Assembly (NCBI RefSeq): GCF_023159225.1
Contig: NC_063172.1
Span: 44,955,832-45,019,831 of the forward strand
DNA: 64,000 bases
Direction: 5' to 3'
Origin: Perognathus longimembris pacificus
Lineage: Eukaryota > Chordata > Mammalia > Rodentia > Heteromyidae
The notes under the pieces are model-generated. The model saw only the letters and a list, made by a program, of their open reading frames with translations, made no database searches and was not told the DNA's origin. Each line of letters starts with the position of its first letter. The stretch's first letter is position 1. Made by a program: the position numbers and the translations under genes. Shown one piece after another: positions 10,430-22,300 of the stretch.

Positions 10430-11041
10430 CTATGTTAAGTTATGTAGATTGACTACCTGAGGCCTGAGAGCTTCAAGGGAACCTGTGTCCTCCTCTTTAT
10501 TAAGATAAGTTATGTAGATTGACCACCTGAGGCCTGGGAGCTTCAAGGGAACCTGCTATGAGTAGGAGTATCCACCTGCATCATGTGAGCCCCACCAAAT
10601 CCATGTGTCAATTCTAACTAGAATGATAGGTTAGTTCACATAGATATTATGAGACAGACTGTAACTCTATTGGACACCTGCGTGCGGCCTAACATGCTCT
10701 GTAAGTGTTGTATCTTCATTGGTCACCTGCGTGTGACAAGTTTGTCTGTGATGTTTGCCTTATAACCAGGCTGGAAGGCCACACAGACACGTGGTCCCAG
10801 CTCCCAAGTCTGGGCTGCAGAGGTGTACGCGGTTCCAGCTCCCGAGTCTGGGCCCTGATCCTGCACTGTGGTTGGCAGTTCAGCTCCCGAGTCTGGGCTG
10901 CGACCAAGGCTGGTCGGTTCACTTTTTGTTCACTTTTTACTTCCCCAATAAATCTGTCTTTTTGTCATCTTGTAGCTGGAGACTGTGTGGTGGACTCTTG
11001 GGGTAACCAGGAATCCTCTCCCTTGGGGGGACCCCGTTTCA
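10430..11041 (+). repeat. probable solo LTR with internal tandem repeats
   Basis: Promoter-like order on the plus strand: a CCAAT-type box (ATTGG near 10718), TATAA at 10761-10765, AATAAA at 10947-10952, and an end at GACCCCGTTTCA. A block of about 50 bp ending GGGAACCTG occurs twice (about 10436 and 10504). CAGCTCCCGAGTCTGGGC or a close variant occurs three times (about 10797, 10832, 10879). No target duplication or clean terminal inverted repeat was found, so the left edge is approximate. Confidence 0.5.
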
Positions 11042-11079
11042 TTGTAGCGAACCCCCACTCTACTTCACCAACCAGTATA

Positions 11080-11120
11080 TACACGTACACACACGCACAC
11101 GCACGCACACACACACACAC
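11080..11120. repeat. (CA)n microsatellite
   Basis: Interrupted CA/CGCA run next to the end of the probable LTR. Confidence 0.9.
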
Positions 11121-11523
11121 TCTGATGACTACCACATAGGGAGGGCCTTGGGTCTTACCATAACTCAGGCCAGCCCTCCTACAAGCCACCATCTGGTGGC
11201 TACCACTCAGGGGAGGGTCTGGCTTGTTTCAAACAAACCAAATGCGATCTGACAAAAGGGAAGGGAAAAAGGTGGGGAGAGATAATAGAAAATAGCCAGT
11301 CCCTAGCCAATGGGTTTCCAGGTCTTGCTGCTCACTCTCCTAGGTGACTTTTACTTTCTCTTTACTAAATTAACTATTTAAAACGGTGCTTATCATTCCT
11401 GGTTTTATTTCTATACTACCAGAGAACAAGAACCTACCACATTCATGCATCATTACTCACGAGAACAAGACTGAGCCACCAGGGCAGGAAATGAGACTGT
11501 ATCTTCAAATATAACCAGCAAAA
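11121..11523. other. unique-looking sequence, no gene seen
   Basis: No gene, RNA or repeat recognised. Confidence 0.35.
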
Positions 11524-11608
11524 ATTGGGGTCAGAGGTATGATTTAGCAGTAGAGCATTAGCCTGGCAAATGTGAAGCCCTGAGTTCAAACCCTAGTACT
11601 ATGAGGCA

Positions 11609-11686
<78 letters not shown>

Positions 11687-11688
11687 TC
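11524..11688 (+). repeat. ID-type SINE with tail expanded to (CA)n(GA)n
   Basis: The ID-like body (GATTTAGCAGTAGAGCATTAGCC ... GAGTTCAAACCCTAG) shows tRNA-like A and B box segments. Its 3' tail has become CA repeats (11610-11661) and then GA repeats (11662-11687). Confidence 0.75.
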
Positions 11689-11875
11689 TCAATACTAAAA
11701 ATACAGCTAGAATAAGAACTGGGAGGAATTAGAAAGGTGAGACAGGAAGATAAGTGGATCCATCCACTCCCCAGTAAGAGATGGAGACATTTAGGCTTCT
11801 GCCACATCTCCTTGGCCTTCATGGTTCATTCTTGTAAGAGTAAACCATTCTTGTGCATTTAAAGTCAGTCATATT

Positions 11876-11920
11876 TTAGGAGACGAGCATTCTTCCACTA
11901 GGCCATATTCCCAGCTCTGA
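11876..11920 (-). repeat. short ID/IDL SINE fragment
   Basis: Contains CATTCTTCCACTAGGCCATA and TTCCCAGCTC, the inverted 5' end of the IDL monomer. The rest of the element is missing. Confidence 0.6.
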
Positions 11921-11954
11921 GTTGTATTTTAAAGAACCACAAAAAGTATGCTTT

Positions 11955-12399
11955 TGAAAAGAAACCACAGGTCCGTGAATGCGACATGGAACATGTTAGG
12001 TCTGCTTGGGAGAACAGCCCCTCCCCCTTCCTCTTCATCTACCTGAAACAAGTCAATCACCCAACTACCTGTCAATCACCCAACTGTGAGTCTGTGAGTC
12101 GGCAAAGGACCCTAGACTCTGAGGTCACTTCCTCATATATTGAGGTCATTTCCTGAACCACCCAGGTCACAACTCCCTTGGACAGTAAGAGGTTCCCCAG
12201 ACTCTGAGATCACTTCTCCATCTGCTGTGGTCCTGACTCCTGCCTTTCCCTATATAATCCGGCTTAACACCAGTCCCTCCTCTTTTTTTTTCTTTTTCCT
12301 TCCCTTTTCTCTCTACATGCCTCCATATCTTGCCGGCCGGCAGTCTGCTCTCCCCCAAACAAACACTTATCTGCCTGAATCACGGGGTGGTTTCCTTTC
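11955..12399 (+). repeat. solo LTR with 14-bp terminal inverted repeats
   Basis: 445 bp. It starts TGAAAAGAAACCAC and ends GTGGTTTCCTTTCA; these are inverted copies matching at 13 of 14 positions, with TG/CA termini. TATATAAT at 12251-12258 is a good TATA box. Short direct repeats (GTCAATCACCCAACT twice near 12051-12085) lie in the U3-like part. No AATAAA and no target duplication were found. The internal part of the provirus is absent, as after LTR-LTR recombination. Confidence 0.65.
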
Positions 12400-14988
12400 A
12401 GCCAACTGTACAAAGCATATTTCCTTTAGTCTAATGCTAAACACCTTGTTACAGAATCTACTCTATGAACTAAATACAGCTGAAGATACTATGATCCATG
12501 TAGTCATTTTGAAGAGTTTTTAAAAATAAAAAAGAGTACAGTCAGTGCTGACAGAGAAAAGACAGCAAACAAGGCACTCTGGCTTCTAAACCTCTAAGCT
12601 GAGGTGTTTTAACTAAGCTGAGAAACACTTAGCCATAACTACAGTCAAGTAATTCTTGATAATGGCTGGTTATGGCTGGTTCTAGACAATTTCTTATTTA
12701 CCCATAGTGTCCAAAGTGTTACATGAAAACATAGATGTAAAATGATTAACACAGAGAGAAAAAATGTAGAACATGTAGAAAGTGAGGAGTCATTATTTTT
12801 CAGACCACTAGGACCAAAGACTAGAGTTGCACCTTGGCACTAATGGGGGATTGATTCCAGGAGCCCACAAGTACCAGTTCTATAGCCATTCATGCCCTTT
12901 ATATTCAATGGTACCATTCTTGTATTTGACCTATACACAGCCACTTTTGTACTCCTCTGGGAAAGGAAAGTGTAGTTATTTGTCTGTAAAAGAGAAACAG
13001 GAAGTACTGATAAACTTCATTGTTCAAGATGGTCAATGTTTACTGATTTTCCTGCTTGTAACTTCTTAAATATCCTTTCTTATGTATAGCAAAGGATACT
13101 AGATAACTCTTAATATCTAGAATGCTGTGTAAATAATTATAATAATGCATTGTTTAGAGAATCGTAGCATTTTTTGAAAGTCTAGCATATACTTAAACCA
13201 GAAAAAATGTTTTTTTCAAGGTATTTCCAAGCTGTAACTGGGTGGAACTTTGGATGGGAAACCCATAGATTGCCGGGATCCACTGTATAGTGCCTGTACA
13301 TGGCAGGTGCTTGATTTCAAATGATTGGAGAAGCAAGTAAAGCCAATAGTCCTTGCTTCCCTGTTGCTCAGGTCCAGTGGCTAGGACAGGTGATTAAACA
13401 AATAATTATAAGACCACTTTGGCATTACAACCACAACAGTTGTAATACTTCTATGTAAAAAAGTTCTGGGAAGTGTAGACAAGAGATTAATGCTGAATAA
13501 GAGTTTAGGTTAGACTTTTTGGATAATGGGCTCTAGGGTGCCTCTTAGAATATTGCTCCAAATTTTTCTGGACAATAAAAATAGTATCATACTTTATAAT
13601 CACAATTCAAACTTCAATAGGGTATAGTCCACTGATGGACTCGTAGTAAATACTCTAAATGAATGGATGTTCTCAAGTCTATAAAACAGAGTTCCTGTTC
13701 TTTAGTGTGTAGTACAAAATAGTAGAGGTAAGAGCAGAGATAATGGAGGAGAAAGTGCTTCAATTCTTGACACTTGAAAATCTCTTTTCTATTTAATTCA
13801 GCAAAACAGGCACCTGGAATTTTTCAGCCTGCCCTAATTAACTCCCCAGAGAATTATCTTCAAGGCAGAGTTAGCTGGCTGTTGCCTGAGGCCAAACTCC
13901 TAGCTAGCTCTGAGATGTGGAAGGGATACAAATTTCTTTGCACGACAGGATTTCCGTTAAACAGTAACCTTGGGTGAGAGAAGAGGGGATAAAATAATCT
14001 CCTAATAATCACTGTTGAACCAGAAGGGCATAATGAACCAGAGTTTCATATTATAGGTTGTCTCTGGCAATGTATCAGAAAATGTCCCTTATAAAGCAAA
14101 ACTCAACATAAGGGAGTGTTAAGGAGTTGTAAAATATGTGAATGGAGACAGTAAGTTTCTTCCCAATCAAAGGGACCATAGTCTATATGTTTAGCCTGAA
14201 CTTGGGAATCCTAAGTAGAGAAGACTCCAGCAAGAGCTCTTTCGAGGAACCTCCAAGGGTAGGCCTGGTGGGATATTGAGGCCACAAGCCCACAGTTACT
14301 CGCTACAATAGCAGTTCAGCAAGGCTAGGTTGACAAAAACCAGTGAAAAGAGAAGCAAGCAAGAGGTGATGGGATTTGGACATGGCAGTGTGGGGGTAGG
14401 GGGACAGAATCTGGCCTGTGAGTGCAATAGAAGTAGGCAACCTCAGAAAAGGTGAACAGAAGGCTAGGCAGAGGAGGTAGTCATAGAGAAGGTCTAGCTT
14501 AAGGAAACAGAAGTTTGACCTCTCCAAAGCAGAGCAGAGTGAGCCGAGAAGTATTTGCAGTGAAAGGGAGCCTGACTTCAATATTGAGGCTGTCCCCTGG
14601 ATGTTCCTCCATTTTCTTCTGGTTTCCTTTCAAACACATCAGGACAACAACCAGGCCCATTTCTCATCATGTATCTGGCTTGAGCATGTGAGCCACAAAC
14701 CTTGAATTCCCAGAACCCACTCTAAGAGAAACATAGACGATGGACCATTTTCCAATCAAATCATAGGAACATGGTCCCTTTTAGAATTGGTACAAAATTA
14801 TCTATTTTGTCTTATCTCTGATTCCTCTTTTGATATACAGCTTTAAGACCCACCCCTGAGTGAAAGCGGTATTTTAGATTTATTTATAATGAACTGCTTT
14901 GGGTGACACCTGAGTTGATGCTATCAAGGTGACTCAGAAGGAAGGAAGAGCTTAGGTTTTTGTAGTTAGAAGGTTGGAACTTTTCCTC
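12400..14988. other. unique-looking sequence, no gene seen
   Basis: About 2.6 kb with no convincing coding frame and no recognised interspersed repeat. GGCTGGTTATGGCTGGTT near 12664 is a small local duplication. Confidence 0.4.
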
Positions 14989-15072
14989 TCTCTACTCCCC
15001 ATAATAGAGGTTGAATTTAGGGCCTTCTGCTTGCTAAGTGCTCTACTATTTGAACTTCACCCTAATCCTGAG
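14989..15072 (-). repeat. ID-type SINE fragment
   Basis: Inverted ID body: GGGCCTTCTGCTTGCTAAGT, then CTCTACTATTTGAAC, then CACCCTAATCC. Confidence 0.65.
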
Positions 15073-15541
15073 GGTTAGAATTCTTAACCACACTTCCCCA
15101 GCCTCTGGGGAGGGAGGACACTGGAGACTGAGTTAGTCTATAAGGTCAGTGAAGCAGGGCAGCACAGTGTTGGGTGACTCCCCAGCCTGTGAGCACACTG
15201 ATGCAACAGGAGAGGTGTACCCCACCCAGATTCATAGCACAGCAGTTCCTGAATTCACTCAGGACCGCTTTTAGCCCTCAGGCTGTGTTTTCATCTGGTT
15301 GTTTCTGTGTCCTTTATAATAAATTGGACTGTCAAGATAGCACATTCTTCAGGTTTGCCAGTCATTCCAGTGGATCTCCAAACATGAGGTTGGAGCCCCC
15401 AGATTTGTACTCAGCTCAGCAGAAGTGTGAGGCATTAGGGAATACTCTACATGCCTTGACAATCATGTAAAATCAAGCTCCTCAGCCCCATCATCTGCAC
15501 AAAGCCTGGGTAATGAGTGACAGCACTGAGGTAAATTGCAG
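15073..15541. other. unique-looking sequence, no gene recognised
   Basis: Contains a 98-codon open frame at 15174-15470 with no recognised motif. I consider it chance. Confidence 0.35.
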
Positions 15542-15750
15542 GAGCTGGGTGTAGTGATGAATGCCTATAAACTCAGCTACTCAGAAAGTTGAGTCAGGAG
15601 GATGGCCAGTTTGAGGTCAGTCTGGGCAGTTAGCAAAACTCTGTCTCAAAAACAATACAAAAACTAAAGAGCTTGGGGGTATTGCTCAGTGATAGGTCAT
15701 TTGCCTAGCATGCACAAGGCCCTAGGATCAATCCTCAATACTGCAAAGAA
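15542..15750 (+). repeat. B1-dID SINE (7SL-derived left, ID-like right)
   Basis: The left half is B1-like (GAGCTGGGTGTAGTGATGAA ... TACTCAGAAAGTTGAG ... TCTGGGCAGTTAGCAAAACT). The right half is ID-like (GGGGGTATTGCTCAGTGATA ... AAGGCCCTAGGATCAATCC). This matches the known rodent B1-dID dimer. The right half differs from the Geo module found in most other copies here. Confidence 0.8.
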
Positions 15751-16280
15751 AAGGTGCTGGACACCCAGTGGGTGTTGAGTTATTGTTGGGAAACCACTGG
15801 CAAGGCATCAGGGGTGGAGTTTATTCCCCTGTCTTTGAACCTGCTCTGGCCCAATGACTGCCTGACTAAACGGGAAGGAACACACTGGCAATTCCCTCAG
15901 CTTTGGGGAGGCCTGGAAACTTCTGCCGTTGCACTTTCTGACAGTACTGGGATATGCTGCATTAGAAGTTTAGCCACTCTACCAAAAAGACCACATTATG
16001 AAGAGAACTCCAAGAAGGAGAGCGCCCAACATGGTCAGCCAAGTAGAGCCAGTCTAATACCCCAGTTGATGCGGCTGCCTGACTGCAGGGGAGAGGGCAA
16101 AGGCCTGCCCAGTGGAGCTCAGGGAGCCTCCCATCTTGTGTCATAAGCTACTAGGGTTGGAAGGTATTTGTTATGAAACCTTAGAGACTCAGCACAAACC
16201 ACATAACCAGGTAGCAACATACATCTCAATAACATTAAAATCATTTCAGTTTGTTGGTTCATCCGTATTTATTCATTAAA
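15751..16280. other. unique-looking sequence, no gene recognised
   Basis: A 130-codon frame at 15754-16146 overlaps the SINE tail and has no recognised domain. I treat it as chance. Confidence 0.35.
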
Positions 16281-16345
16281 TGAATATTTATTGAACCTTA
16301 CGTCCAGCCAGCCTCTAAGTAGGTACTGGAGAATACACATGAGAA
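16281..16345 (+). repeat. L2/MIR-like remnant
   Basis: TTCATTAAATGAATATTTATTGAACC followed by GTAGGTACTGGAGA resembles the conserved 3' part shared by L2/MIR-type elements. Confidence 0.5.
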
Positions 16346-17070
16346 TCCCCCACCAAATCATCTCACTTTTGTCTTTTCCTAAAGCCATTCACTTTTATCT
16401 TCTATTTCCTAACTTAGCTTTCCACTTGCAAGGACAAATGAGACTCCATTCCCTTTCTCTACAATAGGACAAACAAGACTTCAAATTCCCTTTTTTCACA
16501 ATATGTTTTCCCACCCACCTGGCATCCTTAGTTCACTTTCCCCAACTGTAAACTAAAGCCCAACGGGCAGCAATCAACATTTCTAAGACATTATTGTGAG
16601 TTTAAAGCAGAAAAGAAAACTATTAAGAGAATTCACACTCTTTAGGAGAAAAATACTAAATAAGTAATATTTTGTTGTTGGTTCTAAACATGGTTGCCTG
16701 GAGAAATTCTGAGCAGCAAACATCCCTGCTCTAAACATCTGTGGGACAAGAGGGAGGCTGGCTTGCAACTGAGGGAGAAATAAAAAGAAGACAGATAGGA
16801 GAAGACCAGGAGAGAGTGGCCCAGGGGAGATCCAGCCCCCTCCCCTTCCTGAAGACCCTGGGAAGTCCAAAGAACCGCTCTGATGAAGACGTAGCTCTTG
16901 ACAGTCCTGGATCAGACCCATGCAGGAGACTGGTGCCCCTTCCTTTGGGGTGAGGTAGGCAGTGGCCCAACCAGTTGCCAGACCTGCCGAGACTCCCCTA
17001 ACGTGTGTCCCCACAACTCTATATTGGGCTAGCAATTTCCAGGCCCCGCTTCTTGCTCTTTTACAAGAGA

Positions 17071-17072
<2 letters not shown>
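16346..17072. other. unique-looking sequence, no gene seen
   Basis: Open frames exist on both strands but their composition is low-complexity or unremarkable. Confidence 0.35.
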
Positions 17073-17131
<59 letters not shown>

Positions 17132-17141
17132 CCTCCCTCCT
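17073..17141. repeat. (CT)n / (CCCT)n pyrimidine tract
   Basis: About 27 CT units followed by CCCTCCCTCC. It is the source of the long Ser/Leu and Arg/Glu open frames here. Confidence 0.95.
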
Positions 17142-17249
17142 CCTTGTCTGGAAAGCAAGTGGACAGGCGACCCTCCTAAGCTTGGTTAAGGACCTGTACC
17201 AACCCATCAATAACTAAGAGACTTCCCACAGTATCGATGCCTTATTCTT

Positions 17250-17459
17250 TTTTTTTTTTTTTTTTTGGCCAGTCCTGGGGCTTGGACTCAGGGCCTGAGC
17301 ACTGTCCCTGGCTTCTTCTTGCTCAAGGCTAGCGCTCTGCCACTTAAGCCACAGTGCCACGTCTGGCCATTTTCTGTATATGTGGTGCTGGGGAATCGAA
17401 CCCAGGGCCTCATGTGTACGAGGCAAGCACTCTTGCCACTAGGCCATATCCCCAGCCCC
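17250..17459 (-). repeat. IDL-Geo SINE with 12-bp target duplication
   Basis: Complete dimer in reverse orientation with an oligo(T) (A-tail) start. The Geo half reads from GGCCAGTCCTGGGGCTTGG; the IDL half ends GCCATATCCCCAGCCCC. TGCCTTATTCTT is duplicated at 17238-17249 and 17460-17471. Confidence 0.92.
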
Positions 17460-17471
17460 TGCCTTATTCTT

Positions 17472-18164
17472 ATGTTCAAATTAATTTTGCCTCTTGCTCC
17501 CACCTTTCCTGACTCATAATTCTTTAGTGGAGAAAATAAAGGATCACTCTCTGAGCAGATGCATTCATACACTTTGTGGGATCTGAGAGACAGAGAGCAG
17601 GCCTTTTCTACTTCCTAAAACATAACTACAGGCTTCTGTGTATCCTCAACTGATTTCCCATCATCCATCAATTAGGTAAAGTTCACCAACTACACCATCA
17701 CTGGCTCGTCTATTCATGATCAAATGTTTATTTAATTAAACCCTTCATCAGAGACTCCAAATGCATAAGGGTATTAAACATCCCACAAGGAAGACTGGCA
17801 GTAAAAACTCCACATAATCACATTGCCAGTTTCAATAAAAAGCAATGAGACATGTCAGCAATGGGTAACAGAAACAAATATTAGTGGTTCTCAGTTGAGA
17901 ACAGAAATGAAATCATGGGTATGAAATATCCTTAAAATTCTATTGCAGACATTAGCCAATCATGTACTTAAGTCTGATTAAGTGTCATAAATGTATTGCC
18001 ACTTAATCAAGCTACTTGAGCTAAATTGCCATAATTCATAAAATTTATTTTTATTCTAAATGACTCAAAACCTTCAATATTACTCCTTTCTCTCCCATAA
18101 ACACTCTATAATATGACATAGTCACAAGTATCTATGTAATTTTTTTTTAAGTCCTGCATGGTAT
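17472..18164. other. unique-looking AT-rich sequence, no gene seen
   Basis: No coding or repeat signal recognised. Confidence 0.35.
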
Positions 18165-18545
18165 TTTTTTAATAGACCAAAGATGGAACCAGCCAGATAT
18201 CAATTGGCAAATAATTCAAACTGGTACATCCATATAGCAGAATATTACTCAACAAAAAACAGGAACAAAGCTTTCATACATAAATACACCTAGGGAAAAA
18301 CAACTACACACTATATGATTCAATACATATCACATTCTTGACATGATAAATTATTGAAACAGAATAGATTAGTAGTTGTCAGGGCCACAGGATGGGCTGG
18401 CAGCTGTCAAAGAGCAACCCAAAGGATTCTTGTGTTAATGGAACTGTGCTGTGTGCTGATGGCATTCATGTCAGTATGGTTATGATTCTGTGGTATAGCT
18501 TTGCAAAATGGCACTACTGGGGACACAAAGCAAATGGCATTCCCC
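18165..18545 (+). repeat. old L1M 3' end fragment
   Basis: Word order matches the end of L1 ORF2 and the start of the 3' UTR of old mammalian L1s: CCAAAGATGGAACCAGCCAG, then CATATAGCAGAATATTACTC, then GATTAGTAGTTGTCAGGG. Heavily diverged and non-coding. Confidence 0.7.
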
Positions 18546-18603
18546 AGAACTCGCAGGAATAGTTCTCACAACTGCCTGTGCGTCTGATTGTTGTTTGCAA
18601 TTG

Positions 18604-18918
18604 TTGGCCAGGACTGGGGTTTGAACTCAGTGCCTAGCCCTTCCTGGGAAGGTGCTCTACCACTTGAATCAAGGCTCTCTAATATGTGTGTCTGTATTCT
18701 AGTTCTGGGGCTTGAACTCAGGGCCTTGGGATCTAACTTGGGTTTTTGGCTCCAGTGTGACACTCTACCATTTGGGCTATGGCTCCACTTCCAGCTTTTT
18801 GCTAGTTAATTGGAGATAAGTAATTTACAAACTTTTCTGTCGAGGCTAACTTTGAACTGTGCTCCTCAGATCTCACTCTTCTAAGTAGTTAGAATTATAG
18901 TTGAGAGCCACCAGCTCC
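18604..18918 (-). repeat. two adjoining diverged SINE segments (Geo half, then 7SL-Geo)
   Basis: 18604-18690 is a Geo/ID-like half (GGCCAGGACTGGGGTTTGAA ... CTCTACCACTTGAATC). 18703-18918 is a fuller reverse 7SL-Geo copy (GGGGCTTGAACTCAGGGCC ... GTTAATTGGAGATAAG ... AGTAGTTAGAATTATAG). Probably two insertions. Confidence 0.75.
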
Positions 18919-18962
18919 TTTCAGAATTTAATCCTTTAAATTGTTTCTTGTAATAGAATTCT

Positions 18963-19184
18963 CTTTCTTTTTTATTTGCCAGTCTTGGGGCTTGGACTCA
19001 GGGCCAGAGCATTGTCCCTGGCTTCTTTTTGCTCAAGGCTAGCACTCTACCACTTGAGCCACAGCGCCACTTTGGCTTTTTCTATATATGTGGTGCTGAG
19101 GAATCTCACCCAGGGCTTCATGTATGCGAAGCAAGCACTTTACCACAGGGCCATATTCCCAGCCGCCCCCCCCCCACCCCGTAC
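18963..19184 (-). repeat. IDL-Geo SINE with 9-bp target duplication and C-rich end
   Basis: Complete reverse dimer. TAGAATTCT is duplicated at 18954-18962 and 19185-19193. A run of C residues with one A interruption (about 19166-19180) lies beyond the 5' end of the element, unusual for this family. Confidence 0.88.
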
Positions 19185-19193
19185 TAGAATTCT

Positions 19194-20320
19194 GCTGAAA
19201 CTTCTTTTAATTACCTTACATGTTTTAAAGCAGTAACATGAACCACTAGAATACACTCTAATATCCCAAAGTAATGAAACCCAGGTTGAGAATTAACCTT
19301 TGTTTTTAAAACATAGTTGGATAAAAAAATCAAATGATTAAATATTAAAATGTACTCTGGTTATACTTACATGATATAACCCATAATTTAAAAAGATAAA
19401 ATTTTAATGTAGTAAACAAATACTCCTAATTCAAAATGAGAGTAAAGATCCTCACTTTTTAATAATACTGATATTTTGCTCAGAAATTCACAATGTAGTT
19501 TGATAAGTAAGTGACCTAATGCCCCAAAATGACCTGATCAATTGGTTCAGGGTATTCAGCTATGTCTAATATTTTCATTTAAAGATAAAACCAAGAGTCG
19601 ACATGTTTACTTCCTTCTTGGTAGGAATTGTGTAAGTAATGCACACCTAAAAGGTCCAAAGGCATTCAAAGTGTCAATAGAACAAATGTCAAATGAGACT
19701 AAAATGGTCATGATTGTGAAATTTCATTTCCAAGAACTATCCTACAGATATTAAGCTAAGCCACTACTGTGTCTCCCTGTGGAAAACTAGTTTAACTATT
19801 GAACCAAAGGCAAAGGCTGTGCAACAGAGAGAACCCGCAAGAAAACATGAAGAACACACTTGTGCCCACAGGTAGCATATCTAGTCCAACAGTGCGCTGG
19901 GCTCAGGAGTCTGGGGCTGGGGCCAGAGGGCTGCAGTCTACATAAACCCACAAGGGCTTTCTCCTACCAGGGTAGCATTTGCCATTTTACTGCACAGGAG
20001 TGTCTACTAGTAAGTTAAGCAATGCTAACTGACAAACTTTGCCACAAGTGTTTGCCATTGTCAACAAAGTAACATCCAGGGAAAATGAAGAGTTCCATCT
20101 CTGCAGATAAAAGCTAAGAGGAAGAAAACTTCCCACCCCAAACTTATCAGAAGGGAGTCTTGGGTTGACAATTGCCTAACATACTTACAAGGGTTGGGAA
20201 GGAGGCAGAGACCTGGGGCAGTGGGCCTGATGAAGAGTCTACTATCGTACTATCATTAAGGCTTGGGGAAGCACTTTGGCCACTCTGAAAAGCCAACTTG
20301 ATCTATCACACTGAGGAGTT
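19194..20320. other. unique-looking AT-rich sequence, no gene seen
   Basis: About 1.1 kb with no recognised repeat or coding signal. Confidence 0.35.
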
Positions 20321-20580
20321 CAGCCAGGCGCCGGTAGCATATGCCTATACCTCTAGCTAGTCAGGAGACTGAGAACTGAGGATGGCGGTTTGAAGCCAGC
20401 CTGATAAGAGAAATCCAAGACACACATAACTCCATTCAACCAGCAAAAAGCCAGAAGTGGAGCTGTGACTCAAATGGTAGTGCACCAGCCTTGAACAGAA
20501 AAGCTGAGCAAGAGCATGGGGTCTTGAGTTCAAGCCACAGTACCAACCCAGGCAAAAAAGAGAAAAAGAAAAAGAAATAA
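20321..20580 (+). repeat. 7SL-Geo SINE
   Basis: B1-like left (GCCAGGCGCCGGTAGCATAT ... CTAGTCAGGAGACTGAG), Geo right (CCAGAAGTGGAGCTGTGACT ... AGTTCAAGCC), then an (AAAAG)n tail. Confidence 0.85.
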
Positions 20581-22300
20581 AACCTTCTGAGGGGCTCGCA
20601 TGCTTCCTGCACTGTGGAGGAAGTAGTAGTGTGCTCAGATGTCATGTGGCCGTTTGACTTCCTGCAAAGCTCGGTTTGGCACTTGGAGGGGTAGCACAGT
20701 CTCCTTTGATGCCAGGCAATGGTGGTTTTCTCCGGGGTGCTATGATTGAGTCAAGCCTCAGTACCACTGAGAACTTCCCCCTCAAGACATCTGGAAGAAA
20801 AGGTCAAGAGCATTTTCTACTTCTATTATAAACAGTGGAGAGGGGATTGACATGTCTGATATTTGTTGACTAGCAGAAGAGAACCTCTGAAAAGATTATA
20901 GTTAAGAATCTCTGCAAAATGTCAACTAGTATCTCTCCAAGAGGGAGGCCTTGACCTTGTTCCCAACACTTTCATTGCCTCTCCTCACCTCATTTTATGG
21001 CTTTTGGCCTTTATGCTGCTTAATACTGGAGAACAGAATGGGGAGCTTGGGGGCAGGACAGAGAGTAGGGTGCAACTCTTCAGCCTCAATATCACACCTA
21101 ATTCCCAGCATCTGTGTTGTCTGTTTCAACATGTAAACTGAAAAAGAAAAAAGGGGGGGGGGGAGGAAGAAGGTCTTTCTAGAGTAAAAAACATTAAGGA
21201 AAAATGTAACTCAAAGATTATACCTAAAATCACCTTTGCATTTCTATAGCTAAAGTAAATAGCCAGTTACTTCAGATGCTTTTTGATTTTCATTTTAAAG
21301 AATCTAGATTTTTCTTCTCCCCCACTAGTAATGGACTGCTTAAAACCTACAGGCCTAAGTTAAATTACATTACAAATCGCTGGGTCACAGTTGCTACTTG
21401 GAAATGTCTCGTCTCACAGTGATTTGTCTTGTATGGGATTCTTGAGACTCTCATTGCAAAGCCTCTAATTGAAATATAGATTTTCCTATAATAAGTCTTT
21501 GCCTGGACCAGAGACGCGTGCGTTGCTATGCTCCTTGTGTATTGTGTTCATTACTAAGACAAACCTTGATTAAGCCTATCTTTGCCTGTAGTGGTTTGGG
21601 GCACCCAGCACAGAACAGAAAAATTGATGAGATCCCTGGGAGTTTATGAGATGTAGCTGTGGCCACAGTGACATTTTTATAACTAATAGCAAAGGCTCAC
21701 AGGGAATAAACAACATAATAAAGCAAAGGAGACTGTATCAGCAAAAAGATTAAGTGGCTTTTATTATTATTATATAGAAAACAGACTCCTTCCCATCCTC
21801 GCAGCTGTAGACTTCTACCTGCTTTCTGGTTTAGATCCTCAGCCAGCAGTTTAGAAGTAAATGATAAGTGAATGTTATATATCACGGGTTTGTATATTTT
21901 GTTGTGTCTTTTAGGTATTTGGGGGATAGTTTTGGTCTTTCCTTAAGTAATTATTCTCTGGACAGTTTGGGATAAACTTTGTCCTTGAGCAAACTGGGGA
22001 CAGAAACATCTGTTGGTGAGTCAATTAGAGGATATTGTATTTTCCTGTTTTCCATCTGAGTCTTTGAAATGGTTTTGAAAGTATCAAGGAATATTTATTT
22101 CTCAGTAAGGATACAGCAGCCTTTCTTTATGAAAAGTGTTTATAAAAGATTTTGTGAAGGTAAAATTTTTGAAAATTGAGTACCTTAAAATCCAGAATTG
22201 GAATTTATATCAAAGGTATATGTGCACAGGTACACGCATACCTGTATTATCTCTTCCAGATTACAAACCCCAGGCAGTTATCAGTCAGTGGGAGAGAGGC
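20581..22300. other. long interval without recognised repeats or genes
   Basis: The longest repeat-poor stretch (20.6-22.3 kb), apart from a G run at about 21154-21164. Such gaps in insertions can mark constrained non-coding DNA, but nothing in the sequence alone shows function. Confidence 0.35.

Noticed and set aside
16583..17217. 191-codon minus-strand frame and Ser/Leu frames on the plus strand
   Set aside because: They run through the (CT)n repeat and show no domain outside it.
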